Source: JAGOLU01 sp037138475 (lineage in GTDB: Bacteria > Patescibacteriota > Microgenomatia > UBA1406 > GWC2-37-13). Taken from it: a stretch of DNA of 64,000 nucleotides. The notes below the pieces were generated by a model that made no database searches, was not told where the DNA came from, and saw only the letters and a program-made list of their open reading frames with translations. The stretch covers positions 27,845 through 91,844 of the forward strand of contig JBAXII010000002.1 in the NCBI GenBank assembly GCA_037138475.1. Reading direction: 5' to 3'. This document shows, piece by piece, positions 23,888-32,480 of this stretch. Position 1 is the first letter of the stretch, and every line of letters starts with the position of its first letter. A program made the position numbers and the translations under genes.

Positions 23888-23959
23888 AGCCTCGAGTCGG
23901 AATCGGACCGACAGTCTAACCCTTACCATGGGTTTGTTTTACCACTAAACTATCGAGGC
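23888..23959 (-). tRNA. tRNA-Thr (anticodon GGT)
   Basis: A complete cloverleaf on the minus strand: acceptor GCCTCGA/TCGAGGC, D-arm GTTT/AAAC, anticodon stem AACCC/GGGTT with loop ATGGTAA (anticodon GGT), T-stem GTCGG/CCGAC with loop TCCGATT. Position 55 is C rather than the usual T. The CCA end is not encoded. It lies upstream of the metallo-hydrolase gene on the same strand. Confidence 0.93.
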
Positions 23960-24071
23960 TGTGGGGTATGAGCGAAGGCTATTATACAGGGAAGTATCGA
24001 GGTGGAAAGATGTATTGTTTGCAAAGTATTTTCATCCCTATTTCTATGCCTGCAAACAAAAATGAGAAATG

Positions 24072-24077
24072 TATAAT
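24072..24077 (+). promoter_or_regulatory. -10 box of dnaB, start-proximal
   Basis: An exact TATAAT nine bases before the ATG at 24087; no convincing -35. It argues for the start at 24087 instead of an ATG at 24069. Confidence 0.55.
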
Positions 24078-24086
24078 GGCAAACAT

Positions 24087-25436
24087 ATGGCCGACCTGTC
24101 CTCGCAATCGCTGAAGGTACCCCCTCATGATGCTGACTCAGAAAAATCAGTGATCGGAGCGCTTCTCATTGACCCTAGCTCGATAGGGTTAATCGCTCAT
24201 TTTCTCCACGCTGAACATTTCTATTCTCGTCAAAACCAAGTGATATTTGAAGCATGCCTGGTGTTGTATGAGAAACAGCAACCAATCGATGCCATCACTC
24301 TCAAAAATCAGCTCAAATCAGCCTCACAGTTAACGATTGCAGGTGGCCAGGCGTATCTGGCGGAGTTGATCTCATCAGTACCCACTGCTGCAAACGTAGA
24401 GCACTACGCTCGCATCGTCAAAAATCATTTTATCAAACGCAAGATCATCGAAGTGTCCTCGCGAGCAGTCGAAAAGGCATTTGAAAGCGGATCAGATACG
24501 CGCATGATGCTCGACTCAATCGAGAGTGAAGTATTTGCCATAGCGGAGGAATCAACGGGAAGAGATTTTGTTCCATTGAAACAGCTCTTGACCGAGAGCT
24601 TTGATCGCCTAGACGAACTCTCAAAGGGTGATGGACATCTGCGTGGACTCCCTACGGGGCTCTCGGAACTAGATATGAAACTCGCAGGTATGCAAGATTC
24701 CAACCTTCTCATTCTAGCAGCACGTCCGGGAGTAGGGAAAACATCACTCGCACTCAATATTGGATTACATGTGGCCCAAACGCAAAAGAAAGGAGTGGCG
24801 ATATTTAGCCTCGAAATGAGTAAGGAGGAGTTAGTGGATAGACTTTTGGTCTCACATGCTGATATCGATGCCTGGAGACTCAAAACTGGCCGATTGACAC
24901 CTGAGGATACTCAAGCAGTGATTGAAGCAATGGGGGACTTGGCAGAATCTCCTATATATATAGACGATACTGCAGGTGCAAGTATCCTCGAGATGCGCAC
25001 AAAGGCACGCAAGCTCAAAGCATCACACAACATAAGCCTCGTGATCGTAGACTACTTACAGCTTGTTGACCCGGGGCGCCGTATGGATTCGCGAGAGCAG
25101 CAAGTGTCCTATGTTTCCCAAAATCTGAAAAATCTCGCGCGTGAGCTCAAAGTCCCCGTTCTCGTTCTCTCGCAACTCAATCGTATGGTAGAGCAACGGA
25201 CCAGCAAAAAGCCACAGCTGGCTGATCTGCGCGAGTCAGGCTCGATCGAGCAAGACGCGGACGTAGTCATGTTCATCTACCAGGAAAATGAGTCAGATGA
25301 TATGTTAGATACGAACAAGCGCATGATGAAGCTCTCTATCGCAAAACATCGCAACGGCGCTCTGGCTGATATCGACATGATGTTCCGTGGAGACAGAGTC
25401 AAGTTTTACGGAGTGGAGAAGAGTCTCGGAATCTAG
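24087..25436 (+). CDS. dnaB: Replicative DNA helicase DnaB
   Basis: Hexameric helicase that unwinds DNA ahead of the replisome. The 449-residue protein has the N-terminal domain (PPHDADSEKSVIGALLIDPS, residues about 11-110) and a RecA-like motor: Walker A ARPGVGKTSLALN near 213, FSLEMSKEELVDRLL, Walker B LVIVDYLQL near 330, and the QVSYVSQNLKNLARELKVPV and QLNRMVEQR region with the arginine finger. Length is normal. Its 3' end overlaps the convergent PAP2 gene by 38 bases. Confidence 0.96.
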   Translation: MADLSSQSLKVPPHDADSEKSVIGALLIDPSSIGLIAHFLHAEHFYSRQNQVIFEACLVLYEKQQPIDAITLKNQLKSASQLTIAGGQAYLAELISSVPTAANVEHYARIVKNHFIKRKIIEVSSRAVEKAFESGSDTRMMLDSIESEVFAIAEESTGRDFVPLKQLLTESFDRLDELSKGDGHLRGLPTGLSELDMKLAGMQDSNLLILAARPGVGKTSLALNIGLHVAQTQKKGVAIFSLEMSKEELVDRLLVSHADIDAWRLKTGRLTPEDTQAVIEAMGDLAESPIYIDDTAGASILEMRTKARKLKASHNISLVIVDYLQLVDPGRRMDSREQQVSYVSQNLKNLARELKVPVLVLSQLNRMVEQRTSKKPQLADLRESGSIEQDADVVMFIYQENESDDMLDTNKRMMKLSIAKHRNGALADIDMMFRGDRVKFYGVEKSLGI

Positions 25437-25998
25437 GGAAACACCTTCTGATAGCCCACTTACCCCCGTCGACAACTACTATTCCGAGCCAAGCTCCTAT
25501 CAATACGTCAAATAGGTAGTGGCACTGGAGCGCCATTCGTGAATAACTGACCAAGAATGCAATACAAATATATAGAAGATGTCTGAGCTTATTATGATCA
25601 AAATACACAAGAAGCGAGGCCAGTGCGGTGGCTATGGCTGCATGTCCGGAGGGAAAGCTGAAATCATGAGGGCATACCATAGAGGCGTAGTTTTGCATGA
25701 CAAACGGGCGTAGTCGACCTACGAGAGGTTTGAGACCCCAGTGAATTCCCACACTTAAGATGAGTACAACCAGGAGAACGGAGAGAATGAGCGGAACTAT
25801 TTTGTGAGCGAAACGGTTTCTATTTTTATGTATGGCGAGCTCCCAGACACAAACCGCACCAAAGAGTGTGATCCACACAATAACCCAGTTGCCCTCGAGC
25901 GAAAGAAATCGGAATACTGTCAACAATGGCTCTTGCCTGACCCAGTAAGGCGAGATGTACTGAGTGAGATGGGTGTCAATTGCTTGGATGAAGTCCAT
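25399..25998 (-). CDS. PAP2-superfamily membrane phosphatase
   Basis: A 199-residue polytopic protein (about five to six helices) with the three PAP2 motifs: KPLVGRLRP (K-x6-RP), FPSGHAA (PSGH) and SRMALQCHYLFDV (SR-x5-H-x3-D). In bacteria these enzymes dephosphorylate lipid pyrophosphates such as undecaprenyl pyrophosphate or phosphatidate, recycling the carrier for envelope polymers. The 3' end overlaps dnaB by 38 bases on the other strand. Confidence 0.92.
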   Translation of the reverse strand: MDFIQAIDTHLTQYISPYWVRQEPLLTVFRFLSLEGNWVIVWITLFGAVCVWELAIHKNRNRFAHKIVPLILSVLLVVLILSVGIHWGLKPLVGRLRPFVMQNYASMVCPHDFSFPSGHAAIATALASLLVYFDHNKLRHLLYICIAFLVSYSRMALQCHYLFDVLIGAWLGIVVVDGGKWAIRRCFPRFRDSSPLRKT

Positions 25999-26171
25999 CT
26001 ATCCATGATAGCAGAGAGGAGAGGGAGAAATGAAAAAGGATGCATGATACATGGCAAAGGAGAGAGGGGGAAATTTGCAATGTGCAATGCAAATCTGCAA
26101 ATAATGTGAATAGAAATTCACAAATTCACAACCCCTGCCCGCAATGCTACGCATAAGCGTTGCAGGCGCGG

Positions 26172-26270
26172 CGCCTCATCGGCGGATAAAGTTCTCCCGT
26201 TTCACGGGACCATGCAAATAAATTCCAACCCGCCTCATCGGCGGATAAACTTCGCTAATAAATTCCAAAT
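26172..26270. repeat. Short direct repeats with hairpin CCGCC...GGCGG
   Basis: CGCCTCATCGGCGGATAAA occurs at 26172-26190 and 26231-26249, each followed by AATAAATTCCAA. A further partial copy, GGCGGATAAATCCGCCGCC, lies at about 26391-26409. They flank tRNA-Leu in a gene-free stretch. Confidence 0.75.
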
Positions 26271-26289
26271 ATCAAATCGTACCTACAAG

Positions 26290-26373
26290 TGCCGTGGGAG
26301 GGGGTCGAACCCTCATGAGTTATGCACTCATCAGTTTTTGAGACTGACGCGTATGCCATTCCGCCACCACGGC
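26290..26373 (-). tRNA. tRNA-Leu (anticodon CAA)
   Basis: A class II cloverleaf on the minus strand: acceptor GCCGTGG/CCACGGC, D-arm GCG/CGC, anticodon stem TCAGT/ACTGA with loop CTCAAAA (anticodon CAA), a long variable arm (TGAGTGCATAACTCATG), T-stem GAGGG/CCCTC with TTCGACC loop, discriminator A. The CCA end is not encoded. It reads UUG codons. Confidence 0.95.
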
Positions 26374-26480
26374 CAATTTATCTTACGAAGGCGGATAAAT
26401 CCGCCGCCTAGGCCAAACCTTCTTTCGATTGCAGTCAAGTCGGCCACCAGAGCTTGTATTTTGACCAGTTCTATTCTACC

Positions 26481-26951
26481 ATGTCCTGGTTTTGGTTCGA
26501 CCTATTCACCACATTTCTCATCAAATCCATGCATATTGCTCCAGACCCAGAAAAAATTGCACGCATCAAACACCTCAGGAGTGAGTTGCAAGCAGCAGAA
26601 GTGGAGCTTTTTTCAACTCTTTACCACAAGGAAGTACTTCACGAGCGCCATGAGGAGAAAGAACAAAAAGTGAAGAATTCGAGCGTGTTGGTCTTGGTTG
26701 GCGCATCAATCTTCATGATTATATTTGTTTTGTCTGGACTATTGATAAAGCCAAATATGAGTGAAACGTATGCAACGGTTCCTGGAACTCCTCCCAAAGC
26801 TCCCAATCCAATAGACTGCGCTCGGAATGACGGTGACTTTGAGGCCTGTGTGACTGGTCAACAGCAGGGGAGTGGGTGTTCGTGGTATGCCACCTGTAGC
26901 AAATGTATACCTGATGCGGACAAGGATAGTCCCACTATTTGTAATCAATAA
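26481..26951 (+). CDS. Single-pass membrane protein with Cys-rich exported tail
   Basis: A 156-residue protein: an N-terminal hydrophobic/amphipathic part, a charged coiled-coil-like segment (about 30-72, ELQAAEVELFSTLYHKEVLH), a membrane helix (VLVLVGASIFMIIFVLSGLL, about 76-95) and an exported tail with six Cys (CARNDGDFEACVTG, CSWYATCSKC). The Cys tail likely forms disulfides. No family recognised. I chose the ATG at 26481; the frame extends nine codons upstream. The SDR gene starts four bases after its stop. Confidence 0.7.
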   Translation: MSWFWFDLFTTFLIKSMHIAPDPEKIARIKHLRSELQAAEVELFSTLYHKEVLHERHEEKEQKVKNSSVLVLVGASIFMIIFVLSGLLIKPNMSETYATVPGTPPKAPNPIDCARNDGDFEACVTGQQQGSGCSWYATCSKCIPDADKDSPTICNQ

Positions 26952-26955
26952 CCCT

Positions 26956-27993
26956 ATGCGCATTTTTATCACAGGTGGATCCGGATTTCTCGGTATCAAT
27001 TTGATCCGTTTCTTACTCGAGAAGAAACACGAGATAGTCAGTTTTGACATCCTCCCGTTCGAATATCCAGATTGTAAAGACAAAATAACTTCGGTTGTAG
27101 GGGACATACGAGATATTTCTACGCTCTGGCTCGCGATGAAGGACTGTGACTCTGTGGTTCACACCGCAGCTGCACTACCTTTGTACTCTGAGCAAGATAT
27201 ATATACGACTGATGTCGAAGGGACAGAGAATGTGCTAAAAACTGCTCACGAACTGGGCATCTCCCGAGTGATTCACATCTCATCTACGGCAGTCTACGGT
27301 ATCCCAGATCATCATCCACTGTACGAGACTGACAAATTGATAGGAGTAGGGAAGTATGGCGAAGCAAAGATCAAAGCTGAGGCAATCGGTGAAGCGTATC
27401 GAAAAAGTGGACTTTGCGTGAGTATATTACGTCCGAAGTCCTTTGTAGGACCTGAGAGATTGGGTGTATTTGCATTATTATACGACTGGGCGCAAAGCGG
27501 GCATGGATTTCCCATGATTGGGAATGGTAAAAATAAGTACCAGCTCTTGGATGTAGAGGATTTGTGTGAGGCTATTTATATATGTCTCACCATTGACCCC
27601 GTGAAGGCAAATGATACCTACAATATTGGCGCTGCTGAATTTGCAACAATGAAAGAGGACTATCAGTCAGTGCTTGATGCCGCAGGTTTTGGAAAAAAAG
27701 TGATTGCAACACCTGCTGGCCCTCTCATTTGGCTTCTTCGTATCTTGGAAGCCCTCCATCTTTCACCACTGTACAAGTGGGTATATGAGACCGCATCCAA
27801 AGACTCATTTGTGTCTATTGAGAAAGCACAAAAGCACCTCGGATACAGACCCAAATACTCAAATAGTCAAGCATTACTGCGTAACTACGAGTGGTATATC
27901 AAAAATAAGAAGTATTTTGATTCGTCAAGTGGACTGTCACATCGCGTTCCTTGGAAACAAGGTGCCCTAAGCTTTGCAAAGCGATTTTTCTAA
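26956..27993 (+). CDS. NAD-dependent epimerase/dehydratase (extended SDR)
   Basis: Acts on nucleotide sugars or related sugars using NAD(P). The 345-residue protein has the nucleotide-binding GGSGFLG at residues 7-13, DILPFEY as the first acidic turn, HTAAALP, ISSTAVYG with the catalytic Ser/Thr, and YGEAKIKAE with the YxxxK pair near 135-139. The C-terminal half is the substrate domain. A longer frame from 26872 overlaps the previous gene and lacks the fold start, so 26956 is used. Next to PMT-type glycosyltransferase and HAD genes, it probably serves glycan making. Confidence 0.92.
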   Translation: MRIFITGGSGFLGINLIRFLLEKKHEIVSFDILPFEYPDCKDKITSVVGDIRDISTLWLAMKDCDSVVHTAAALPLYSEQDIYTTDVEGTENVLKTAHELGISRVIHISSTAVYGIPDHHPLYETDKLIGVGKYGEAKIKAEAIGEAYRKSGLCVSILRPKSFVGPERLGVFALLYDWAQSGHGFPMIGNGKNKYQLLDVEDLCEAIYICLTIDPVKANDTYNIGAAEFATMKEDYQSVLDAAGFGKKVIATPAGPLIWLLRILEALHLSPLYKWVYETASKDSFVSIEKAQKHLGYRPKYSNSQALLRNYEWYIKNKKYFDSSSGLSHRVPWKQGALSFAKRFF

Positions 27994-27994
27994 G

Positions 27995-29833
27995 CTATAT
28001 CTTCTTAAATATCATCACTTTTGGATGATCGTATACAGTAAAAGATTCATCTGCAGAATCGTCAGGTATGGTGATATGAAATGGTCCTACCTGAATCGTA
28101 GGGTATGAGGTAAACTCTTTTACTTTGACAAATCGGAGCTTTGATCCGAGCAAATTGCGCTCAGCAAAGAGGTCTTGATAGTATCTGTTCATGGTGGGGT
28201 AGCAATGATAATATTTTTCGCAGTCATGTAGCTTTTGCATTGGTGTATAGAGTCGATTCGAAGCGAGGACAATATATTGAGCCTCGCCCAATTTTGTCTC
28301 CAACGCTTGCCATTTAGTCAGATCATCTGGCAGTTCGAAATTCGTCATCTCTACAAACTTAAACGCTCCGCCATCGATTGGCCTGTCGTCCCAGTGTTCG
28401 ACTGCGATCGTGCTGCCGGAGGGAATATTTGCCAGCGCCCAATCGTGAGCTCGTTGACGGGTGTGGTATTGGCTGTAAATATTTACAAATCCCACAGTCC
28501 ATAGACAGGCAAGTACAAATATGACCGTGGCAATAATGCGTGACCAGCGACTAGTTGAGTTGAGCAGTCTAAAGAGGCCATAGCCTGCATACAGTGCAAA
28601 TAGGGGATAGAGAGGCAACATGTAGCGCATGAACTTAACAGCGCTCATACCAACCACGAGAAAGTAAAACAAATTGACTACAGTGAAGAAAATCAGAAGA
28701 TATGTGCCCGTCAGATTCTTTTGCATATGGAAGTGAGTGGACCACTTCTGCTTTGCCACAATAGCAAAACCTATGCATGCAAATATAAATATACACGGCC
28801 CTAAGCCCCAAAGATATATTTGAGAAATATAATATAGATAGGGAGTGGTGCCAACATACTGGAGGGTATAGGGGAAGACATAGGCATTTTTATTCATCTG
28901 AGCCTGTTCAAGTGTATCGAGAATATATCTTTTGCTAAACAGTTCGCTTGCGATTTTTGTGATAAATCTCGGTGGGACTAAAACTGAAGCTGCACTTTCT
29001 GGGTTGCGGATGAGCCTCAAACGATCCTCAATCATTTCCAGACTTGCAGGTTTAGAATCAAAGGGAATAGTATGAGGGAGTACAGCTCCAATACGATATG
29101 CATAGGGCATGCACACGATATGAGTGCACAGAAATATCATACCGAGCATCAAAAGAATACGTATGATTCGTAGAACTCCTTCTTTATGGTACATGAGCCA
29201 AATCAGCAGAGTGGCAACTACACCAGCAAAAAACACTAACGCAGTAAACTTCGATGCAAACGCTGCTCCAAATGACATGCCTGCATATACAACATATGAA
29301 TACCTGTCTTGCCTCAGAAATTGGAAGATAAAATACATGCCGAGAGTTACAAAAAAAGTCATAAATACATCCACTACAAAGAAATGAGTGTTTTGGATAG
29401 GAAAGAATGCAAATGCGTACATCACTACAGGAAACAAGCTCAGATTCCTTTGTGTTGGCCAACAGAGTCTCGCAATGGCGTATATGACACAGAGGGTACC
29501 CATATCGGTGAGTACTGAAAGACTCCTGCCAATGACGAGCAGTCCGTCGTAGGAGCTCAGATGAGCACAACTCAACGAAGTAAAATTACATACCTTCCAA
29601 AGAAACGATAGTAAATAGATGGGTAGACTTCCGTAGTTAAAAAAGTCAGGATTTGAATTACCAGGGACGAGCAAACGCTCTGCAACCATAATCAACATCC
29701 GCTCATCAGGGTGCAAATGTGCTCCCAAGTCCCAATTTATGCCATACAACCGCAATCCAAGACCTGCCGCGAGAATAGCTACAAGGGGAAAGAATTTTTT
29801 TATGCCACGGAAGGGCTGTATGAATTTATACAT
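27995..29833 (-). CDS. PMT/ArnT-type membrane glycosyltransferase (GT39/GT83-like)
   Basis: A 612-residue polytopic protein with about ten to twelve helices in the first ~480 residues and a soluble C-terminal domain. After the first helix comes GINWDLGAHLHPDERMLIMV, whose acidic DE in the first extracellular loop is the family's catalytic feature; enzymes of this kind move a sugar from a polyprenyl-phosphate carrier to a protein or lipid at the outer face. The start MYKFIQ overlaps the HAD gene's stop by eight bases, so the two are coupled. The SDR gene converges from the other side, one base away. Confidence 0.88.
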   Translation of the reverse strand: MYKFIQPFRGIKKFFPLVAILAAGLGLRLYGINWDLGAHLHPDERMLIMVAERLLVPGNSNPDFFNYGSLPIYLLSFLWKVCNFTSLSCAHLSSYDGLLVIGRSLSVLTDMGTLCVIYAIARLCWPTQRNLSLFPVVMYAFAFFPIQNTHFFVVDVFMTFFVTLGMYFIFQFLRQDRYSYVVYAGMSFGAAFASKFTALVFFAGVVATLLIWLMYHKEGVLRIIRILLMLGMIFLCTHIVCMPYAYRIGAVLPHTIPFDSKPASLEMIEDRLRLIRNPESAASVLVPPRFITKIASELFSKRYILDTLEQAQMNKNAYVFPYTLQYVGTTPYLYYISQIYLWGLGPCIFIFACIGFAIVAKQKWSTHFHMQKNLTGTYLLIFFTVVNLFYFLVVGMSAVKFMRYMLPLYPLFALYAGYGLFRLLNSTSRWSRIIATVIFVLACLWTVGFVNIYSQYHTRQRAHDWALANIPSGSTIAVEHWDDRPIDGGAFKFVEMTNFELPDDLTKWQALETKLGEAQYIVLASNRLYTPMQKLHDCEKYYHCYPTMNRYYQDLFAERNLLGSKLRFVKVKEFTSYPTIQVGPFHITIPDDSADESFTVYDHPKVMIFKKI

Positions 29834-30416
29834 GGGAAGAATCTCGCACAATAGCTTCTAGAGCTGATTGCAGGTCATCAAACCTGTGTGAATAGCTTAT
29901 CAGAGACTTGTCGAGAGGATTTGCTACCCAGAATATCTTTGCCTTTGTGTGAGAATTTAGGTGTTGAACTATGCTCCAGTTATCTTCTACATAGTAATCG
30001 AGCTGCAGCTCATTTATCTTCTGGGCCTTAAATAGGTGAGGCTGCTCATCGCGCAGGTTTTGAAAACAAGCCTTGAATACTGCATCTGCATGATATTTTG
30101 CTTTCCACCGCTCAAATAACCCTTCTAAACAACGAAATCGTGCTGTCACCACATAGGATTCGATGCCATTTTTATTACAAAATTCATGGAATGAATCCAT
30201 GGAAACTGCAGGGTAAATACTGGTGTAATGTATCAGCTTCCACACAAACTTGGTAAGAGCGTGTTTGGGAACATAAAATGAGGGAGATTTCGACTTCGTT
30301 CTCAGGTGTGATAGTGCATGCGTTACCGGGCGAAGTGAGCAAAAGGGGTTGTACAGGAGCACTCCATCAAGGTCAAATCCAACTCTGAGAGGCTTTCGCT
30401 TTGTTTGCACTGGCAT
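29826..30416 (-). CDS. HAD-superfamily hydrolase-like protein
   Basis: A 196-residue protein with HAD motif I VGFDLDGVLLYNP (DxD) near residue 13, motif II as VVTAR near 93, a later lysine and motif III/IV as LDYYVEDNW near 140. The family is mostly phosphatases. An insertion between motifs I and II could be a cap. It is upstream of and overlaps the PMT-type glycosyltransferase, so a step in carrier-lipid or sugar metabolism is possible. TATAAT at 30426-30431 (minus) lies nine bases before its ATG. Confidence 0.85.
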   Translation of the reverse strand: MPVQTKRKPLRVGFDLDGVLLYNPFCSLRPVTHALSHLRTKSKSPSFYVPKHALTKFVWKLIHYTSIYPAVSMDSFHEFCNKNGIESYVVTARFRCLEGLFERWKAKYHADAVFKACFQNLRDEQPHLFKAQKINELQLDYYVEDNWSIVQHLNSHTKAKIFWVANPLDKSLISYSHRFDDLQSALEAIVRDSSHV

Positions 30417-30425
30417 AGGCTGTAG

Positions 30426-30451
30426 ATTATACTAACAATTGTCAGTATACA
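30426..30451. promoter_or_regulatory. Divergent overlapping -10 boxes between HAD and Lgt-like genes
   Basis: ATTATA at 30426-30431 (TATAAT on the minus strand) faces the HAD gene, and TATACA at 30446-30451 faces the Lgt-like gene 13 bases before its ATG. The two promoters overlap within 48 bases. Confidence 0.5.
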
Positions 30452-30464
30452 ATCCAGAACGTCC

Positions 30465-31244
30465 ATGCTCCCCATCATTTTTACCACATCATACTTTACT
30501 CTTTATACCTATGGGGTATTTGCATGTATTGCATTATTCCTATTTCTCTACCTCATCTGGAGATATGCACGTATGACTCCAGAGAGAGAAGAGGATATAT
30601 TTGACGTACTCATATTGGCAGGATTAGCCAGCTTTATTTCTGGCAGACTGGCGTATGTATCTCTCCATTGGGCAGATTTCTCACTTCGCGGTCTCAGCTC
30701 GGTCTTTGCGGCGCATATCTATCCTGGAGTCCAAGACTCAGTTGCATATATAGCATTTTTTGTCACAGCAGCCGTGCTGTTCAGGCGAAAAAGAGTCCCC
30801 GTATTAGCACTACTTGCCCATCTTTCAGTTGCCATCTGTGCAGGATTGTCAGTGCTCAGCATCGGCAGCTTGTTTTCTGGTACTACAGTCGGCACAATCA
30901 CTTCATTCCCCCTCAGAATAAAGTATGCGGGATATGATGGACTCAGACATGTAGTGGGGATGTATAGTGGACTCTACTTTGCTCTCTCGGCATACGTCAT
31001 ACACACGGTACTGATGTATGCGAGACAACAAAAGCATCTTTTTGGAGCGGTGGCGGGTCTGGTCATATGGCTATTTGCATTTGGTAAGGTGATTTTTCTA
31101 CCCATTACTGAGATCGCGATATATTATCCAACTGGCACAGAAAAGGCTTTTGACTATGTTCTGATTGGTCTGATGCAGTTGACAGGGCTGTGCATGTTGC
31201 TGTACCATCTCAAGTTGTATTTGATAAAGTTGCGCACTAAATAG
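30465..31244 (+). CDS. Degenerate prolipoprotein diacylglyceryl transferase (Lgt) homologue
   Basis: A 259-residue membrane protein with seven predicted helices and the overall Lgt layout: the opening FTLYTYGVFACIALFLFLYL, GRLAYVSLHW, then LSIGSLFSGTTVGTIT at the place of the Lgt signature and HVVGMYSGLYFAL at the place of the usual HPxQLYE. Lgt attaches diacylglycerol to lipoprotein Cys. Here the Asn and Glu of the signature (GNFINGE type) are Ser and Thr, so catalytic function is doubtful. It may be a repurposed membrane protein. The TraR/DksA-like gene follows with a near overlap. Confidence 0.7.
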   Translation: MLPIIFTTSYFTLYTYGVFACIALFLFLYLIWRYARMTPEREEDIFDVLILAGLASFISGRLAYVSLHWADFSLRGLSSVFAAHIYPGVQDSVAYIAFFVTAAVLFRRKRVPVLALLAHLSVAICAGLSVLSIGSLFSGTTVGTITSFPLRIKYAGYDGLRHVVGMYSGLYFALSAYVIHTVLMYARQQKHLFGAVAGLVIWLFAFGKVIFLPITEIAIYYPTGTEKAFDYVLIGLMQLTGLCMLLYHLKLYLIKLRTK

Positions 31245-31255
31245 TGCTTCACCCT

Positions 31256-31588
31256 ATGGACAAACAATTTTTAGATAAACAAAAACTCCACCTGCTCGCT
31301 GATAAAGAGAAGATCATTGGCCAGCTGGGCGTATTAAAATCAGCTGATCCTTTTACTGATCCTGATCATGCCACTGACAATGCATCACCCGATACCGATG
31401 CACGTGAAGAAATGGGCCATCTTGCCGTTGAAGCAACTTCTGATGATATCTCAAAGAGACTATCACTCATCAATGCAGCGCTGAAGCGAATAGAGAAAGG
31501 CACCTATGGTATTTGTGTAAAAACTGGAAAAAAGATACCAAAGGCACGTTTGCTCCTCGTTCCTGAGGCTGACTCCATAGTCGCTTGA
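31256..31588 (+). CDS. TraR/DksA-like protein with a broken zinc finger
   Basis: A 110-residue protein: an N-terminal helical hairpin, an acidic middle (DPDHATDNASPDTDAREEMG) and a C-terminal GTYGICVKTGKKIPKARLLL, which matches the DksA/TraR motif GxYGxCxxCGxxIxxxRL but keeps only one of four zinc Cys; the second CxxC is gone and the protein ends soon after. Family members bind RNA polymerase. This one could keep the fold without zinc. A GTG at 31244, overlapping the Lgt-like stop, is an alternative start. Confidence 0.75.
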   Translation: MDKQFLDKQKLHLLADKEKIIGQLGVLKSADPFTDPDHATDNASPDTDAREEMGHLAVEATSDDISKRLSLINAALKRIEKGTYGICVKTGKKIPKARLLLVPEADSIVA

Positions 31589-31590
31589 GA

Positions 31591-31619
31591 TTGCGCCAAT
31601 AGGCCAATTCATCTACACT
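31591..31619 (+). promoter_or_regulatory. Promoter of the LytR_C-like gene, leaderless type
   Basis: TTGCGC at 31591-31596, 17-base spacer, TACACT at 31614-31619, then seven bases to the ATG at 31627. Confidence 0.55.
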
Positions 31620-31626
31620 GTACAGC

Positions 31627-32475
31627 ATGCGTCTATATCTCATCATTGCCGCCACTGGACTCATTGTTCTTATTGCTTTTTTGACATTCAAGAGCGCATA
31701 TGACAAGTCCCTTTTTGTTCGAAAAAATAGCAGAGCGTATGTAGGGATTTGGCTTGGAAAAGATACCTATGTATTATCTATTTCTCAAAATATTGGACAA
31801 TCACACATGCTGTATTTCCCCCCTGAGCAGGAGGTCATCATCCCTGGCGGGCTCAAAGGGTACAAAGTTGGAGCGCTGGGGAAAGTTGCTCATATTGCCG
31901 AAGACACAAAGCTATATAAAAAAGCACTCAGCCAGATCAGTGGATTGCCGATTGACGAGTATTTGTATCTAGATACCAGCGAAGTATTTTACGCTGGGAG
32001 CGAGGTAGAGGATAGAACCATTGGAAGTATAACTGGAGAGGTACGAGGCGCCTTGTGGTCACTGCGTGGCACAAGCCTGCTGAACAAAATATTTCTATAC
32101 CAGAAACTCGGGAATATGCGGGGCTCTAATACCGAGCTTTATATAAAGCTAAAGCCCGATCCTGTAGGCATGTATGATCGTGAATTCCGGAGTGAAAAAA
32201 AGCTCGTTCAGATGATCCACTCAAATACCCTAGATACTGCAGCATTCCTCGCAAAATTGCTCGAAGGGGTAGGTATCAGAGTGAGTGATATTGGCAGCCA
32301 GCCTCCAACTGAGGGTGGGGGAGAGTGTCAGGTGATTGAACGTGGCACTGAACAAAGCGCCACAGCAAGATATATCACTGACTATTTTGGGTGCAAATAC
32401 AAGCTCGGTGACACGGGATTGTATGAGGTACAATTTATCCTAAGTAAACCACTGGTAGCTGAGTGGAAGCTCTAA
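31627..32475 (+). CDS. Membrane-anchored protein with LytR_C-like domain
   Basis: A 282-residue protein with an N-terminal membrane helix (LYLIIAATGLIVLIAFLTF). The last ~90 residues (from NTLDTAAFLAKLLEGVGIRV to YEVQFILSK) have the pattern of the LytR_cpsA_psr C-terminal domain: a sequence resembling N-x-(T/S)-x-x-x-G-x-A-x-x-L-x-x-x-G-(F/I)-x-V, then a late strand ending in a short hydrophobic stretch. The middle part (about 45-190) is an unassigned domain resembling the start of LCP proteins. It is likely a cell-envelope protein. A small membrane gene follows almost at once. Confidence 0.62.
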   Translation: MRLYLIIAATGLIVLIAFLTFKSAYDKSLFVRKNSRAYVGIWLGKDTYVLSISQNIGQSHMLYFPPEQEVIIPGGLKGYKVGALGKVAHIAEDTKLYKKALSQISGLPIDEYLYLDTSEVFYAGSEVEDRTIGSITGEVRGALWSLRGTSLLNKIFLYQKLGNMRGSNTELYIKLKPDPVGMYDREFRSEKKLVQMIHSNTLDTAAFLAKLLEGVGIRVSDIGSQPPTEGGGECQVIERGTEQSATARYITDYFGCKYKLGDTGLYEVQFILSKPLVAEWKL

Positions 32476-32480
32476 CATAT

